DNA of 64,000 nt from JAUVKT01 sp964634565. Lineage in GTDB: Bacteria; Bacteroidota; Bacteroidia; Bacteroidales; VadinHA17. Positions 1-7,574 of the stretch are shown piece after piece (position 1 is the first letter of the stretch; every line of letters begins with the position of its first letter). The notes under the pieces were generated by a model, which had not been told where the DNA came from, did no database searches, and was given only the letters and a program-made list of their open reading frames with translations. The DNA lies in assembly GCA_964634565.1 (NCBI GenBank), contig CAZWLP010000002.1:1-64000 (forward strand), in the 5' to 3' direction. The position numbers and the translations under genes were made by a program.

Positions 1-191
1 TCGTGCTTCATATATCCCTTTACTGTCTCAACAAGGGTTGGAATAAGGTCGTGTCGCTGCCTGAGCTGTACGTCAATATCGGCAAAGGCATTTTCTCTGT
101 TATTACGTAATCTTACCAGTCTGTTATAGGCTGATATAAGCAAAAGACCTATAACCAGAACCAGAGCGATAATAATTATTAAAATACTCAT
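1..191 (-). CDS. lemA: LemA family protein, N-terminal part (cut by window edge)
   Basis: The reverse complement reads from an ATG at 189-191 as a short N-terminus, a hydrophobic membrane segment of about 20 residues and then the LemA core start (YNRLVRLRNNRENAFADIDV, followed by RHDLIPTLVETVKGY). That RHDLIP/LVETVKGY stretch is highly characteristic of LemA proteins, which are membrane-anchored helical-bundle proteins of poorly defined function. Only about 63 codons are inside the window; the rest lies before base 1. A TAnnTTTG-type promoter element sits 21 bp upstream of the start, so this gene probably begins a transcript running out of the window. Confidence 0.9.
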   Translation of the reverse strand, partial: MSILIIIIALVLVIGLLLISAYNRLVRLRNNRENAFADIDVQLRQRHDLIPTLVETVKGYMKH

Positions 192-212
192 AATTTATAT
201 ATTAGTTAAAAT

Positions 213-220
213 CAAAAATA
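213..220 (-). promoter_or_regulatory. Putative -7 promoter element for lemA
   Basis: On the minus strand this reads TATTTTTG, an exact fit to the Bacteroidota primary-sigma -7 consensus TAnnTTTG, ending 21 bp before the lemA ATG. It overlaps the 41-bp spacer between lemA and the preceding epimerase-like gene, so lemA can be transcribed independently of it. Confidence 0.45.
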
Positions 221-232
221 GGAAAAACAAGT

Positions 233-895
233 CTAAGAGCAAAGGGCAAGTTCCCTGAGCTCGTCTGACAGAAATATCTTTTTCGGGTTCTTACGTGCCA
301 GCAGGTCGATCATAGCCCGGGCAACATCTCTGCCTTCAATTGCACGGTAAACCCCGAGTTTGCCTCTAAATATAAATGAAAATGCTTTCATAAATACCGT
401 TGCCAGCTTTTCTCCGAGCCGGAACTCTGATCTTTTTCCCAGAAGTAATGAGGGCCGTGCAATAACCGTTGTTTCAAAAGCAAGATCTATAATACCTGCC
501 TCCATTTCTCCCTTAATCCTGGGATAATAAGACTTTGATGCTGCATTAGCGCCCAGCGAAGATACAACGGCCACCCTGCTTACTCCTTTTTCCAGAGATA
601 CCCTGGCAATATTTATTGGCATATCCCTGTCAATTTGCTCATATCTGGAAATTGAGGATGTCTTTTTTCTCGTTGTTCCAAGACAAATAAACAGATCATC
701 GCCACGAATCTGATCAGCATAGGTATCAACATTTTCAACATCAACAATATGCTCAACAACCTTAATGTGTTCTATATTAAGCTTGCGGCGAGTAAAGACC
801 TTAATGGTTGAATATCGCATATTTTGTATTAATTCTTCTACAAGATATTTGCCAATAAGTCCGGTAGCACCAAAAACAACTGCTGTTCTATTCAT
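233..895 (-). CDS. NAD(P)-binding oxidoreductase, epimerase/NmrA-like
   Basis: A 220-residue protein that begins with a Rossmann nucleotide-binding motif (AVVFGATGLIGKYLVEEL, residues about 5-22), as in the short atypical SDR proteins related to YwnB, NmrA and TIP30/HTATIP2. The segment DDLFICLGTTRKKTSS around residue 65-85 is typical of the HTATIP2-like group. The start was set at the ATG at 893-895 because the glycine motif follows directly; an in-frame extension upstream has no family resemblance. Substrate is unknown. It lies on the same strand as lemA and the TldD pair, but with 80 bp to the preceding gene, so operon membership is uncertain. Confidence 0.8.
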   Translation of the reverse strand: MNRTAVVFGATGLIGKYLVEELIQNMRYSTIKVFTRRKLNIEHIKVVEHIVDVENVDTYADQIRGDDLFICLGTTRKKTSSISRYEQIDRDMPINIARVSLEKGVSRVAVVSSLGANAASKSYYPRIKGEMEAGIIDLAFETTVIARPSLLLGKRSEFRLGEKLATVFMKAFSFIFRGKLGVYRAIEGRDVARAMIDLLARKNPKKIFLSDELRELALCS

Positions 896-975
896 AATCA
901 ATATTATTAGAAGGGGGACTAATTTGTCCCCCAACGGGGCTATACACCCCACTCTTATGTAAGGTAAGAGGTATG

Positions 976-2295
976 TTACAATCCACTGAAATCAATATCT
1001 TTAAAAACAAGGCTTGGCGTTCTTAACGATGAGTTTTTATAAACATCATTTCCTGTTTCAATAAGGCTCATCCACAGGTCTTTCATATTACCCGTTATAT
1101 TCATCTCTGAAACAGGCATTATTTCCCTGCCATTCTCAATCAGGAAACCTTCAATTCCATAGGAAAAATCACCTGTTGCCCCATTGGTGTTTCCTCCGTT
1201 AAACCCAGTAACAAGAATACCCCTGTCGACCCCGGCAATAATATCCTCCTGGCTTTTGTCTCCCGTACTTAAAACAATATTGCTTCTGCTCCCGGAGGTG
1301 GGCTCCATTCCCAGTTTCTTTCCATAATAAGTATCGATATAATAGCTTTTCAGAATACCCTTTTCAAAGATGCCTCTCTTTGAAAGAGCCAGCCCCTCAC
1401 TATCAAAATGCCTTGAACCCCTTCCCGAAGGAATAAAGGGGTCGTCAGTAATTGTAAGTTTTTCTGAGCCAATCTGTTTATCAATACTATCAATCAGAAA
1501 AGAATTCTTTTGTTGAATTGACGATCCGTTAAGAGCAGAAAGCAGGGGCCCTAATAACTGGCCGGCCAGCCTGTTCTCAACAATCATTGTCATTTTACCT
1601 GAAGCTATTTTTTTCTGACCTATTTTGCGTTTTGCCCGCGATAATGCTGTACTGGCAATTCCATCAACCTTCAGATTATTATAAAACACTGAGCTTTCCG
1701 ACCATCCTGACTGGGGTCTTGCTTCGCCACCGTCAACAGATACAGAGGCATAGATTCCGTAATATGAATTTGCTGTATCGCCCTCAAAACCATTACTGTT
1801 AACCATTACGCTGCTACTCATACCATCGGAATAGCTTGCTGTAACAGAAATAATTTTATTATCTGTTCCAAGTATTTCATTTTCAACTGCAAAAGCAGCA
1901 TCAATTTTATTCTGAGGGGGGACCTTCTCAAAATCCGAATCGCAGGTACCAAGATCAGGGCCTCCTCCCTTATAATACAGCGACGGATCGGGAAGCGTTC
2001 TGTACTCATCCTCAGAAAGATATCTTGTTCCGGCAATGGCTTCCTCAATAAACCTTGCCAGCTCATTTTTGTTGCTCAGCCTGTTTGTTGAATGAACAGA
2101 GTATTTCTTGTCGACCATTAACCTGACAGACATTCCGGCCTGGTTTGCCTGCTCAAGTTTATCAATCTTTTTATCTCTTACCTCAACACTGCTGCTAACG
2201 CCACTAAATATATTTACACTTACTTCCTGGGCTCCTTTTTCAAGAGCTTTCTGCATTGCCCATTTTGCAAGATCATATTTTTCTTTTGTTGTCAT
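976..2295 (-). CDS. TldD/PmbA family metalloprotease-like protein (PmbA/TldE type)
   Basis: A 439-residue protein with the PmbA/TldE layout: an N-terminal domain (VEVRDKKIDKLEQANQAGMS around 35-55), a middle section, and the C-terminal domain carrying GSRSNIVLSTG and GGNTNGATGDFSYGIEGFLI (about 335-385), which is diagnostic of this subunit. Unlike its neighbour it has no HExxxH zinc motif, as expected for the non-catalytic TldE partner. In known systems TldD and TldE form a heterodimer that degrades small unfolded peptides. It follows the TldD gene by 39 bp and is almost certainly co-transcribed with it. No signal peptide is visible, whereas the partner has a Tat-like one. Confidence 0.9.
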   Translation of the reverse strand: MTTKEKYDLAKWAMQKALEKGAQEVSVNIFSGVSSSVEVRDKKIDKLEQANQAGMSVRLMVDKKYSVHSTNRLSNKNELARFIEEAIAGTRYLSEDEYRTLPDPSLYYKGGGPDLGTCDSDFEKVPPQNKIDAAFAVENEILGTDNKIISVTASYSDGMSSSVMVNSNGFEGDTANSYYGIYASVSVDGGEARPQSGWSESSVFYNNLKVDGIASTALSRAKRKIGQKKIASGKMTMIVENRLAGQLLGPLLSALNGSSIQQKNSFLIDSIDKQIGSEKLTITDDPFIPSGRGSRHFDSEGLALSKRGIFEKGILKSYYIDTYYGKKLGMEPTSGSRSNIVLSTGDKSQEDIIAGVDRGILVTGFNGGNTNGATGDFSYGIEGFLIENGREIMPVSEMNITGNMKDLWMSLIETGNDVYKNSSLRTPSLVFKDIDFSGL

Positions 2296-2334
2296 TTTGT
2301 AAAAATTGAGTTTTATAAAAAAGATTTAATCCTA

Positions 2335-3861
2335 TCAGGCATTTGTTCCGCCTACTGTAAGTTTTTTTACCAGAACCGATGGCAGTCCGCATGTTACAGG
2401 CACTGACTGTCCTCCTTTTCCACACATCCATGTTCCGTTATCAATCAGATAATCATCGGCGGCCATGGTAATATCGGCAAGTGCCTGTGGTCCGTTTCCA
2501 ATTATATTAATATCTTTTATCGGGCGACTTAGTTTCCCTTTTTCAATCAGGTAGCCCGACTTCACAAAGAAGGTAAAATCGCCGGCTCCTATTTTAACCT
2601 GTCCGTTACTGAAATTATCGACATATACCCCGTAATCAACATTTGACAGCAGATCTTCCTTCGAATGAGGGCCTGCCTCCATATAAGTAGATCTCATTCT
2701 GGGCAGGGGAATATATCTGAAAGACTCCCTTCTGCCATTACCTGTTGGCTTAACACCATAATGACTGGCGCTAATCCTGTCGTGAATATAGCTATTAAGC
2801 ACTCCGTCTTTTACCAGGTAGGTTTTCTCAACATCATTACCTTCATCATCGATATTCAGAGAACCCCTGTTATTTATAAGGGTTCCATCATCGATAATAT
2901 TGATAAAGTCTTTGGCAATCTTCTTTCCCATCTTATCACTGAATATCGATTCGCCCTTACGATTAAAATCGGCTTCAAAAGTATGTCCTATCGCTTCATG
3001 AAGCAAAATTCCTGATCCGCCGGCACCCATAACCACGGGCATCTCTCCTGCCCTTGGTTTTGTTGCGTCAAATAGTAGGTTGGTACGATCTACAGTCTCT
3101 CGGGCAAGTTCATCAACCAGGGCATCATCAAGCCATTCAAATCCTTTTCTGAAAGAACGGGCCGAATAATTATTTTCAATCTGAGACCCTCTTTGCATAA
3201 CTGAAACAACTCCAAAACTAACAAGGGGCCTGTAGTCGTAAGTAAGCCGGCCCTCTGAATTATAAAATAAAACATATGATGTTTCATCGTTAAGAAAGGC
3301 ATTTACTTTTATCACCTTTTCGTCGAGCTCAAATACCCTGTCGTTAATTTTTTGTACAAAGGGTAGCTTTTCTTCAACCGAAACATCTTCCCACTCCCTT
3401 GAAATATTATAATATGACTGTGGCTGTTTTTCATTTATATCAACAGGTCTATAATTTTTAGCCTCATTGGCGATAGATGCAGCCATCTTAGCTGCTTTAA
3501 TCATTGCCTCAGAAGTAATAGCCTCTGAGTATGCAAAACCGGTCTGCTCGCCATTCAGAACCCTTATCCCAACACCGTAATCAATATTGGAATAAGCCCT
3601 GTTTACCTTTCCGTCTTCAAGACCAAGTCTGTTGCTTATTTTATGCTCAAAAAACAGATCGGCGTAGGAGCCGCCTTTTGACATTGCCGCTGCAATTACT
3701 TTTTGTAAAGTCTCTGCAGAAACTTCAAAGTGTTCGAGATAATTTTTCACGTCAGGATTTAATTGAATATTACTACAAGACTTTAAAAAAGGAGGTAAAA
3801 TAATCGCGCCGGAAAGCGCTGCCCCTCCGGTCTTTATAAAATTTCGCCTGCTAAAATTCAT
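2335..3861 (-). CDS. tldD: TldD family metalloprotease with Tat-like N-terminus
   Basis: A 508-residue protein with the zinc-site motif LLHEAIGHTFEAD (about 280-292; HExxxH), preceded by MPVVMGAGGSGI and followed by the GAGDFTFFVKSGYLIEKGK segment near the C-terminus, all hallmarks of TldD. The N-terminus is unusual: MNFSRRNFIKTGGAAL is a twin-arginine motif followed by a hydrophobic stretch and LKSCSN, which resembles a lipobox. This predicts folded export through Tat, possibly as a lipoprotein, while characterised E. coli TldD is cytoplasmic. The PmbA/TldE partner lies immediately downstream. Confidence 0.92.
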   Translation of the reverse strand: MNFSRRNFIKTGGAALSGAIILPPFLKSCSNIQLNPDVKNYLEHFEVSAETLQKVIAAAMSKGGSYADLFFEHKISNRLGLEDGKVNRAYSNIDYGVGIRVLNGEQTGFAYSEAITSEAMIKAAKMAASIANEAKNYRPVDINEKQPQSYYNISREWEDVSVEEKLPFVQKINDRVFELDEKVIKVNAFLNDETSYVLFYNSEGRLTYDYRPLVSFGVVSVMQRGSQIENNYSARSFRKGFEWLDDALVDELARETVDRTNLLFDATKPRAGEMPVVMGAGGSGILLHEAIGHTFEADFNRKGESIFSDKMGKKIAKDFINIIDDGTLINNRGSLNIDDEGNDVEKTYLVKDGVLNSYIHDRISASHYGVKPTGNGRRESFRYIPLPRMRSTYMEAGPHSKEDLLSNVDYGVYVDNFSNGQVKIGAGDFTFFVKSGYLIEKGKLSRPIKDINIIGNGPQALADITMAADDYLIDNGTWMCGKGGQSVPVTCGLPSVLVKKLTVGGTNA

Positions 3862-4087
3862 TGCTATATTATTTGTTATTAATCAAATAAACTGCAAGTT
3901 AATTCAATATATACTGAAAGTTATAACCAAATAGCAGGAAAATTGTTAAAGAATTCTTAAATAATTTATGCAGCATTATTCATTTGGTGGCTGCCTCAAT
4001 TGTGATAAACGACTAAAATATAATATCCCCCGCCATAAGCATGCCTTTGAACCAACGATATAAATATTCAATATCACTTTACCTTAC

Positions 4088-4117
4088 AGTCTTTTAAGAC
4101 ACTTTATTTAAAAGACT
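4088..4117. terminator. Perfect 10-bp inverted repeat downstream of the E2-like gene
   Basis: AGTCTTTTAA and TTAAAAGACT form a perfect 10-bp stem around a 10-nt loop, 10 bp beyond the stop codon of the minus-strand acyltransferase gene at 4128. Its position suggests a 3' hairpin, but there is no strong U-run on the minus strand, so this is a weak terminator call. The rest of 3862-4127 holds no recognisable gene. Confidence 0.35.
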
Positions 4118-4127
4118 TAAGGGTATA

Positions 4128-4937
4128 CTATTTGCTATTATCAGGCCTTTTCTCAAGCAGCTCGGGTCTTTTAACCATCTGCCTTGTATACCGGAATAAT
4201 TTACCTCCGTGAGAAGCGTCAACAACCCTGTGATCAAGGGCTGCGCCAAGAGTCATAACCCTGCGAATAACAATTTCATCATTTATAACAAGAGCCTTCT
4301 TCCTGATAGATCCCAGAGTGATAACAATAGCCACATTTGACGATGGGAAAAGAGCCGGATAGCCGACATCAAGACCAATGGTTCCTATGTTTGCGATAAC
4401 AAACGACCCATAGTTGCTTGCTGAAATATCCCCTATAGAAAGGCCCCAGTTGATTGTAATCAATTTGATTATTTTATAAACCATCCTCCTGAAGGGCCAG
4501 GGTATTTTTGCCAGCATGCCCTTCTTTCTCATTGCCTTGTTTTCTTTTCCGCTACGTGTTTCCTGTATATTGGCTTGAAGATATTTCGCAATATCTTCAA
4601 GATTCATTTTTTCGGCCGAAGGCACTTTAACGGAGCTCATTTCCTCTCCCTGCAGCAAAACACTTATCATTGCATCAACAGTATCCTTGGCAACGATCTT
4701 TCCTCTTCTTACGTAACTGTTTAATTCAGGAACTTCTGTTTTAAGTCCCCTGGCAAAGATAAGAGTAAAGATATGAGTCGGTGTAATCTTCAAACCCTGC
4801 TTTCTCTTTTCAGAAATATATTTTTCAAGATCTGTTACATCAATCTCTACCGATCCTAAAACCTTTGAATCAACAGGCTTTGTATACATGGCCGAAGCAA
4901 CTTTCCGCCATTCGTTGTTTAAGTTTTTCTGACTCAT
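4128..4937 (-). CDS. Stand-alone 2-oxoacid dehydrogenase acyltransferase (E2-like) catalytic domain
   Basis: A 269-residue protein corresponding to the catalytic domain of dihydrolipoamide acyltransferases (chloramphenicol-acetyltransferase fold). The C-terminal TLGAALDHRVVDASHGGKLF matches the E2 active-site signature HRxxDGxxG, retaining the His and Asp but with Ala in place of Gly. The mid-region GSFVIANIGTIGLDVGYPAL corresponds to the conserved FTISNxG segment. There is no lipoyl domain, no E3-binding domain and no E1 or E3 gene nearby, so it is not an ordinary dehydrogenase-complex subunit. The acyl acceptor is unknown. It stands alone between a 266-bp gap and the divergent membrane-protein locus. 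Confidence 0.8.
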   Translation of the reverse strand: MSQKNLNNEWRKVASAMYTKPVDSKVLGSVEIDVTDLEKYISEKRKQGLKITPTHIFTLIFARGLKTEVPELNSYVRRGKIVAKDTVDAMISVLLQGEEMSSVKVPSAEKMNLEDIAKYLQANIQETRSGKENKAMRKKGMLAKIPWPFRRMVYKIIKLITINWGLSIGDISASNYGSFVIANIGTIGLDVGYPALFPSSNVAIVITLGSIRKKALVINDEIVIRRVMTLGAALDHRVVDASHGGKLFRYTRQMVKRPELLEKRPDNSK

Positions 4938-5018
4938 CCAGTAAATTTATAATGAATTTAATCCAGAATCAAATTATTCATTACGGTAATTTATTTTGAA
5001 TATTAATTTATTATTAAT

Positions 5019-5041
5019 ACTTTGTGGCGCAAAGTACTTTT
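5019..5041 (+). promoter_or_regulatory. Palindromic operator overlapping promoter, copy 1
   Basis: ACTTTG-TGGCG-CAAAGT followed at once by ACTTTT gives a 6-bp inverted repeat with a 5-bp spacer plus a third half-site; AAAGTACTTT is itself a perfect 10-bp palindrome. The same arrangement recurs at 5999-6021, ahead of creD. It contains a TA-C-TTTG element and ends 6 bp before the ATG of the membrane protein, where a bound repressor would block transcription. The winged-helix regulator encoded between the two copies is the obvious candidate to bind it. Confidence 0.6.
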
Positions 5042-5047
5042 ACTACA

Positions 5048-5671
5048 ATGGAAAATTACAATAATCATAGCGACGATCTGAAGCTTATCAGAAAAATTAT
5101 GGAAGATTCATCCCGGTTTTTATCCCTGAGTGGTCTTTCCGGAATTTTTATAGGCTTTCTTGCATTTATTGGAGCATATTTTGCTCTTCTAATAATTCAA
5201 AAATTTAATCCTGGAGCCGGCATGATTATTCATCCGGGCCTTATTGGCGCCGAAGCGGGAAAACTGATTTTACTTGACGCAATTATAGTACTTGCTTTAG
5301 CAATCTTTATCGCCTATTATTTTGCCCTCAGAAACAGCAGGAAAACAGAAACTATTTTCTGGGGTCCTGTAACAAAAAGACTTCTAATCAGCCTCTCTAT
5401 TCCCCTGATTTTTGGAGCACTGTTTATTGTCGTTTTACTGATAAATAATAATCCCGAATACCTTGTTTCTACCATGCTGTGTTTCTATGGTATGGCATTG
5501 ATAAACGCCGGGAAATTCACCTTCGACGAGGTTCGGTATCTCGGTATCTTCGAGCTTATTCTGGGTATAGCGGCCGGATTATTACCCGAATATGGATTAA
5601 TATTCTGGGTGCTGGGCTTTAGCATTTTGCATATTCTCTATGGTATAATTCTTCATCGTAAGTATAACTAA
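5048..5671 (+). CDS. Multi-pass membrane protein of unknown function
   Basis: A 207-residue protein starting at the ATG at 5048; an in-frame GTG at 5024 lies inside the operator palindrome and is rejected as a start. A hydrophilic N-terminus of about 25 residues is followed by about six hydrophobic segments (LSLSGLSGIFIGFLAFIGAY near 30-50, and others near 80, 115, 140 and 165-200). No catalytic motif is recognised. It is 15 bp upstream of a small winged-helix regulator and, with it and the downstream creD, forms a locus bounded by two matching operators, suggesting a regulated membrane or envelope-stress role. Confidence 0.75.
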   Translation: MENYNNHSDDLKLIRKIMEDSSRFLSLSGLSGIFIGFLAFIGAYFALLIIQKFNPGAGMIIHPGLIGAEAGKLILLDAIIVLALAIFIAYYFALRNSRKTETIFWGPVTKRLLISLSIPLIFGALFIVVLLINNNPEYLVSTMLCFYGMALINAGKFTFDEVRYLGIFELILGIAAGLLPEYGLIFWVLGFSILHILYGIILHRKYN

Positions 5672-5686
5672 TCCGGGAGCCTGGCA

Positions 5687-5983
5687 ATGAAAGACATCTT
5701 AAACCGGCTCGATAAGCTTCTGGAAAACAGAATCCGATTAGGAATTATGTCGGCTCTTCTTGTAAACAAAACTATTGACTTTAATAGTCTGAAGGAGCTG
5801 TTAAGTGTAAGCGATGGAAACCTTGCAAGTCACCTTAAGGCGCTTGAAAGCAATGAATTAATAAAAGTACATAAGCAATTCGTCGGACGAAAACCAAAAA
5901 CAAGCTATTCGGCAACAAAACATGGTAAAGAAGTATTTAATCAACATTTATCTGCACTGGAAGAGCTAATAAAAAAGAGTTAA
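5687..5983 (+). CDS. Small winged-helix transcriptional regulator (HTH_34 type)
   Basis: A 98-residue single-domain winged helix. NRIRLGIMSALLVNKTIDFN (about 14-33) and KELLSVSDGNLASHLKALES (about 36-55) are the helix-turn-helix, and FVGRKPKTSYSATKHGKEVF (about 65-84) is the wing, as in the small ArsR/MarR-like family common in Bacteroidota. It has no visible metal-binding cysteines, so it is probably not a metal sensor. Matching palindromes flank the membrane-protein gene start (5019-5041) and the creD start (5999-6021), so autoregulation and control of both neighbours is a reasonable inference. Confidence 0.85.
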   Translation: MKDILNRLDKLLENRIRLGIMSALLVNKTIDFNSLKELLSVSDGNLASHLKALESNELIKVHKQFVGRKPKTSYSATKHGKEVFNQHLSALEELIKKS

Positions 5984-5998
5984 TTTTTTTATCAATAT

Positions 5999-6021
5999 AC
6001 TTTGTGACTCAAAGTACTTTT
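5999..6021 (+). promoter_or_regulatory. Palindromic operator overlapping promoter, copy 2 (creD)
   Basis: ACTTTG-TGACT-CAAAGT followed by ACTTTT. It is identical to the 5019-5041 site except for three of the five spacer bases, which are not part of the symmetry. It lies in the 49-bp gap between the regulator stop and the creD ATG, ending 11 bp before the start. Conservation of the half-sites and the third ACTTTT but not of the spacer is what a protein-binding site would show. Confidence 0.6.
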
Positions 6022-6032
6022 AAAAACAGATT

Positions 6033-7340
6033 ATGACAAAAGAAAACCAAGATCAAATAAAGTGGCACGAAAGCATGACCGTAAAACTAGTGCTACTGGG
6101 AACAATGGCAATCCTGTTTCTTATTCCACTTCAATTAATTAAGATGGTAATAAGGGAACGTGAAAACAATTCGAATGCCGTCAGAATGGAAATAGCCGAA
6201 CAATGGGGAAAAAGACAAACAATAACAGGTCCTGTATTAAATATCCCTGTCTACAGAAACCCGGGCGATAACAGCGCAGAAAAAGACCGGGTTGAAAGGA
6301 TCTGGCATATCCTTCCAAACGATCTTAATATACTGGCAAGTATAGATCCTGAAATAAGATATAAGAGCATCTACGAAACAGTAATCTATACTGCCAATCT
6401 TAAAATTAAAGGCAAATTTGATATTCCGGATCGAATAAGAGATAATTATATTGTAATATGGAGTGGGGCATATCTGAGCATGGGGATTAGCGATAACAGG
6501 GGACTGGTCGACCAGGTAATTATTAATCTGGATAATAATAAAATTCCGGCCGAGCCCGGACTAATCGACTACGATATCTTCCAGTCGGGTTTAACTTTTC
6601 CCTTATCGCTTAACAAATCTGATCCGGAAATAGAATTCGATCTTGACTTTTTCATAAAAGGCTCTGACGGATTATCTTTCACCCCTGTTGGGGAAAGCAC
6701 CAGGGTAGAACTTACATCAAGCTGGTCTTCCCCCTCGTTTAATGGCAAATTTATTCCGACAACACGGGAAATTAACGAATCCGGATTTAAAGCAAAATGG
6801 ATAATAACACACCTTAACAGGAACTTTCCCCAGGAATGGGTGGGCCCAATTCATGATATTTCAGGGGAATCATTCGGAGCAGATATGATACTGGGGGTCG
6901 ATCACTACCAGAAATCTGAGCGCAGTTCAAAATACGGATTACTTTTTATTGCATTTACCTTTCTTGTGCTTTTGTTTATAGAAGTTTCTTCAAAAAAACG
7001 GATACATATCTTCAGCTATTTTCTGGTATCCCTGGCCCTGGTATTATTCTTCTCGCTGCTAAATGCCCTGAGCGAACATATAGGATTTAATGCATCCTAT
7101 ATTCTGGCTTCAGTATCAATTATTCTAATGATTTCAATATTCTCGGGTTCTCTTCTGGGCGACATAAAAAAGGCCCTCCTGATTGGCTCAATGCTAACTA
7201 TATTATACGCATTCCTTTACTTCCTTCTTTCGTTAAATGAATTTGCTTATCTGGCCGGTAATATCGGATTACTTATCGGACTTACAGGAATTATGTGGCT
7301 GACAAGCAAAACAGATATCTTTAAAAAAGGTGGTCTATAA
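6033..7340 (+). CDS. creD: CreD family inner membrane protein
   Basis: A 435-residue protein with one N-terminal membrane segment (LVLLGTMAILFLIPLQLIKM, about 18-37), a large extracytoplasmic domain (about 50-300), and a cluster of about six membrane segments from residue 300 on. This is the CreD (cell envelope integrity, colicin E2 tolerance) architecture; the run RERENNSNAVRMEIAEQWGK near residue 40-60 and GQTITGPVL-like sequence after it are typical. In E. coli creD is induced by CreBC; in Bacteroidota it is instead usually linked to a small winged-helix regulator, as here, and a shared operator precedes it. Confidence 0.88.
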   Translation: MTKENQDQIKWHESMTVKLVLLGTMAILFLIPLQLIKMVIRERENNSNAVRMEIAEQWGKRQTITGPVLNIPVYRNPGDNSAEKDRVERIWHILPNDLNILASIDPEIRYKSIYETVIYTANLKIKGKFDIPDRIRDNYIVIWSGAYLSMGISDNRGLVDQVIINLDNNKIPAEPGLIDYDIFQSGLTFPLSLNKSDPEIEFDLDFFIKGSDGLSFTPVGESTRVELTSSWSSPSFNGKFIPTTREINESGFKAKWIITHLNRNFPQEWVGPIHDISGESFGADMILGVDHYQKSERSSKYGLLFIAFTFLVLLFIEVSSKKRIHIFSYFLVSLALVLFFSLLNALSEHIGFNASYILASVSIILMISIFSGSLLGDIKKALLIGSMLTILYAFLYFLLSLNEFAYLAGNIGLLIGLTGIMWLTSKTDIFKKGGL

Positions 7341-7343
7341 AAA

Positions 7344-7514
7344 TTGCTTAAACAGATATTATTATCCTTGCCGGAAACTGATAAAAGCGCCTGTGCCAAA
7401 ATTATGTATCACTCTCTGGCTGTGGATATTAATACTATTCGGCAGCTTGATAATAAAAATCAGGGACCTGTCCTGATAATAATATCCATGGCCTTTCTTT
7501 TTACTGATGCATAA
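7344..7514 (+). CDS. Possible small ORF after creD (56 residues, TTG start)
   Basis: Starting at TTG 7344, four bases after the creD stop, there is an uninterrupted 57-codon frame encoding a peptide such as LPETDKSACAKIMYHSLAVD and ending in a hydrophobic stretch (VLIIISMAFLF). The composition looks protein-like, but there is no homologue I recognise, no Shine-Dalgarno, and the frame crosses an inverted repeat. It may be a genuine small translated ORF, a remnant or chance. The rest of the 7341-7574 gap holds only the lspA promoter. Confidence 0.25.
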   Translation: MLKQILLSLPETDKSACAKIMYHSLAVDINTIRQLDNKNQGPVLIIISMAFLFTDA

Positions 7515-7546
7515 GCGGTTTTAACAGTAATTATATAATAAATTAC

Positions 7547-7553
7547 TATTTTG
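7547..7553 (+). promoter_or_regulatory. Putative lspA -7 promoter element
   Basis: TATTTTG is a one-base-shorter version of TAnnTTTG and lies 21 bp upstream of the lspA ATG at 7575, in an AT-rich stretch. The same TA-n-TTTG form is found inside the two operators of the creD locus. Confidence 0.35.
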
Positions 7554-7574
7554 CGATTTCAAAATTTGAGATAT

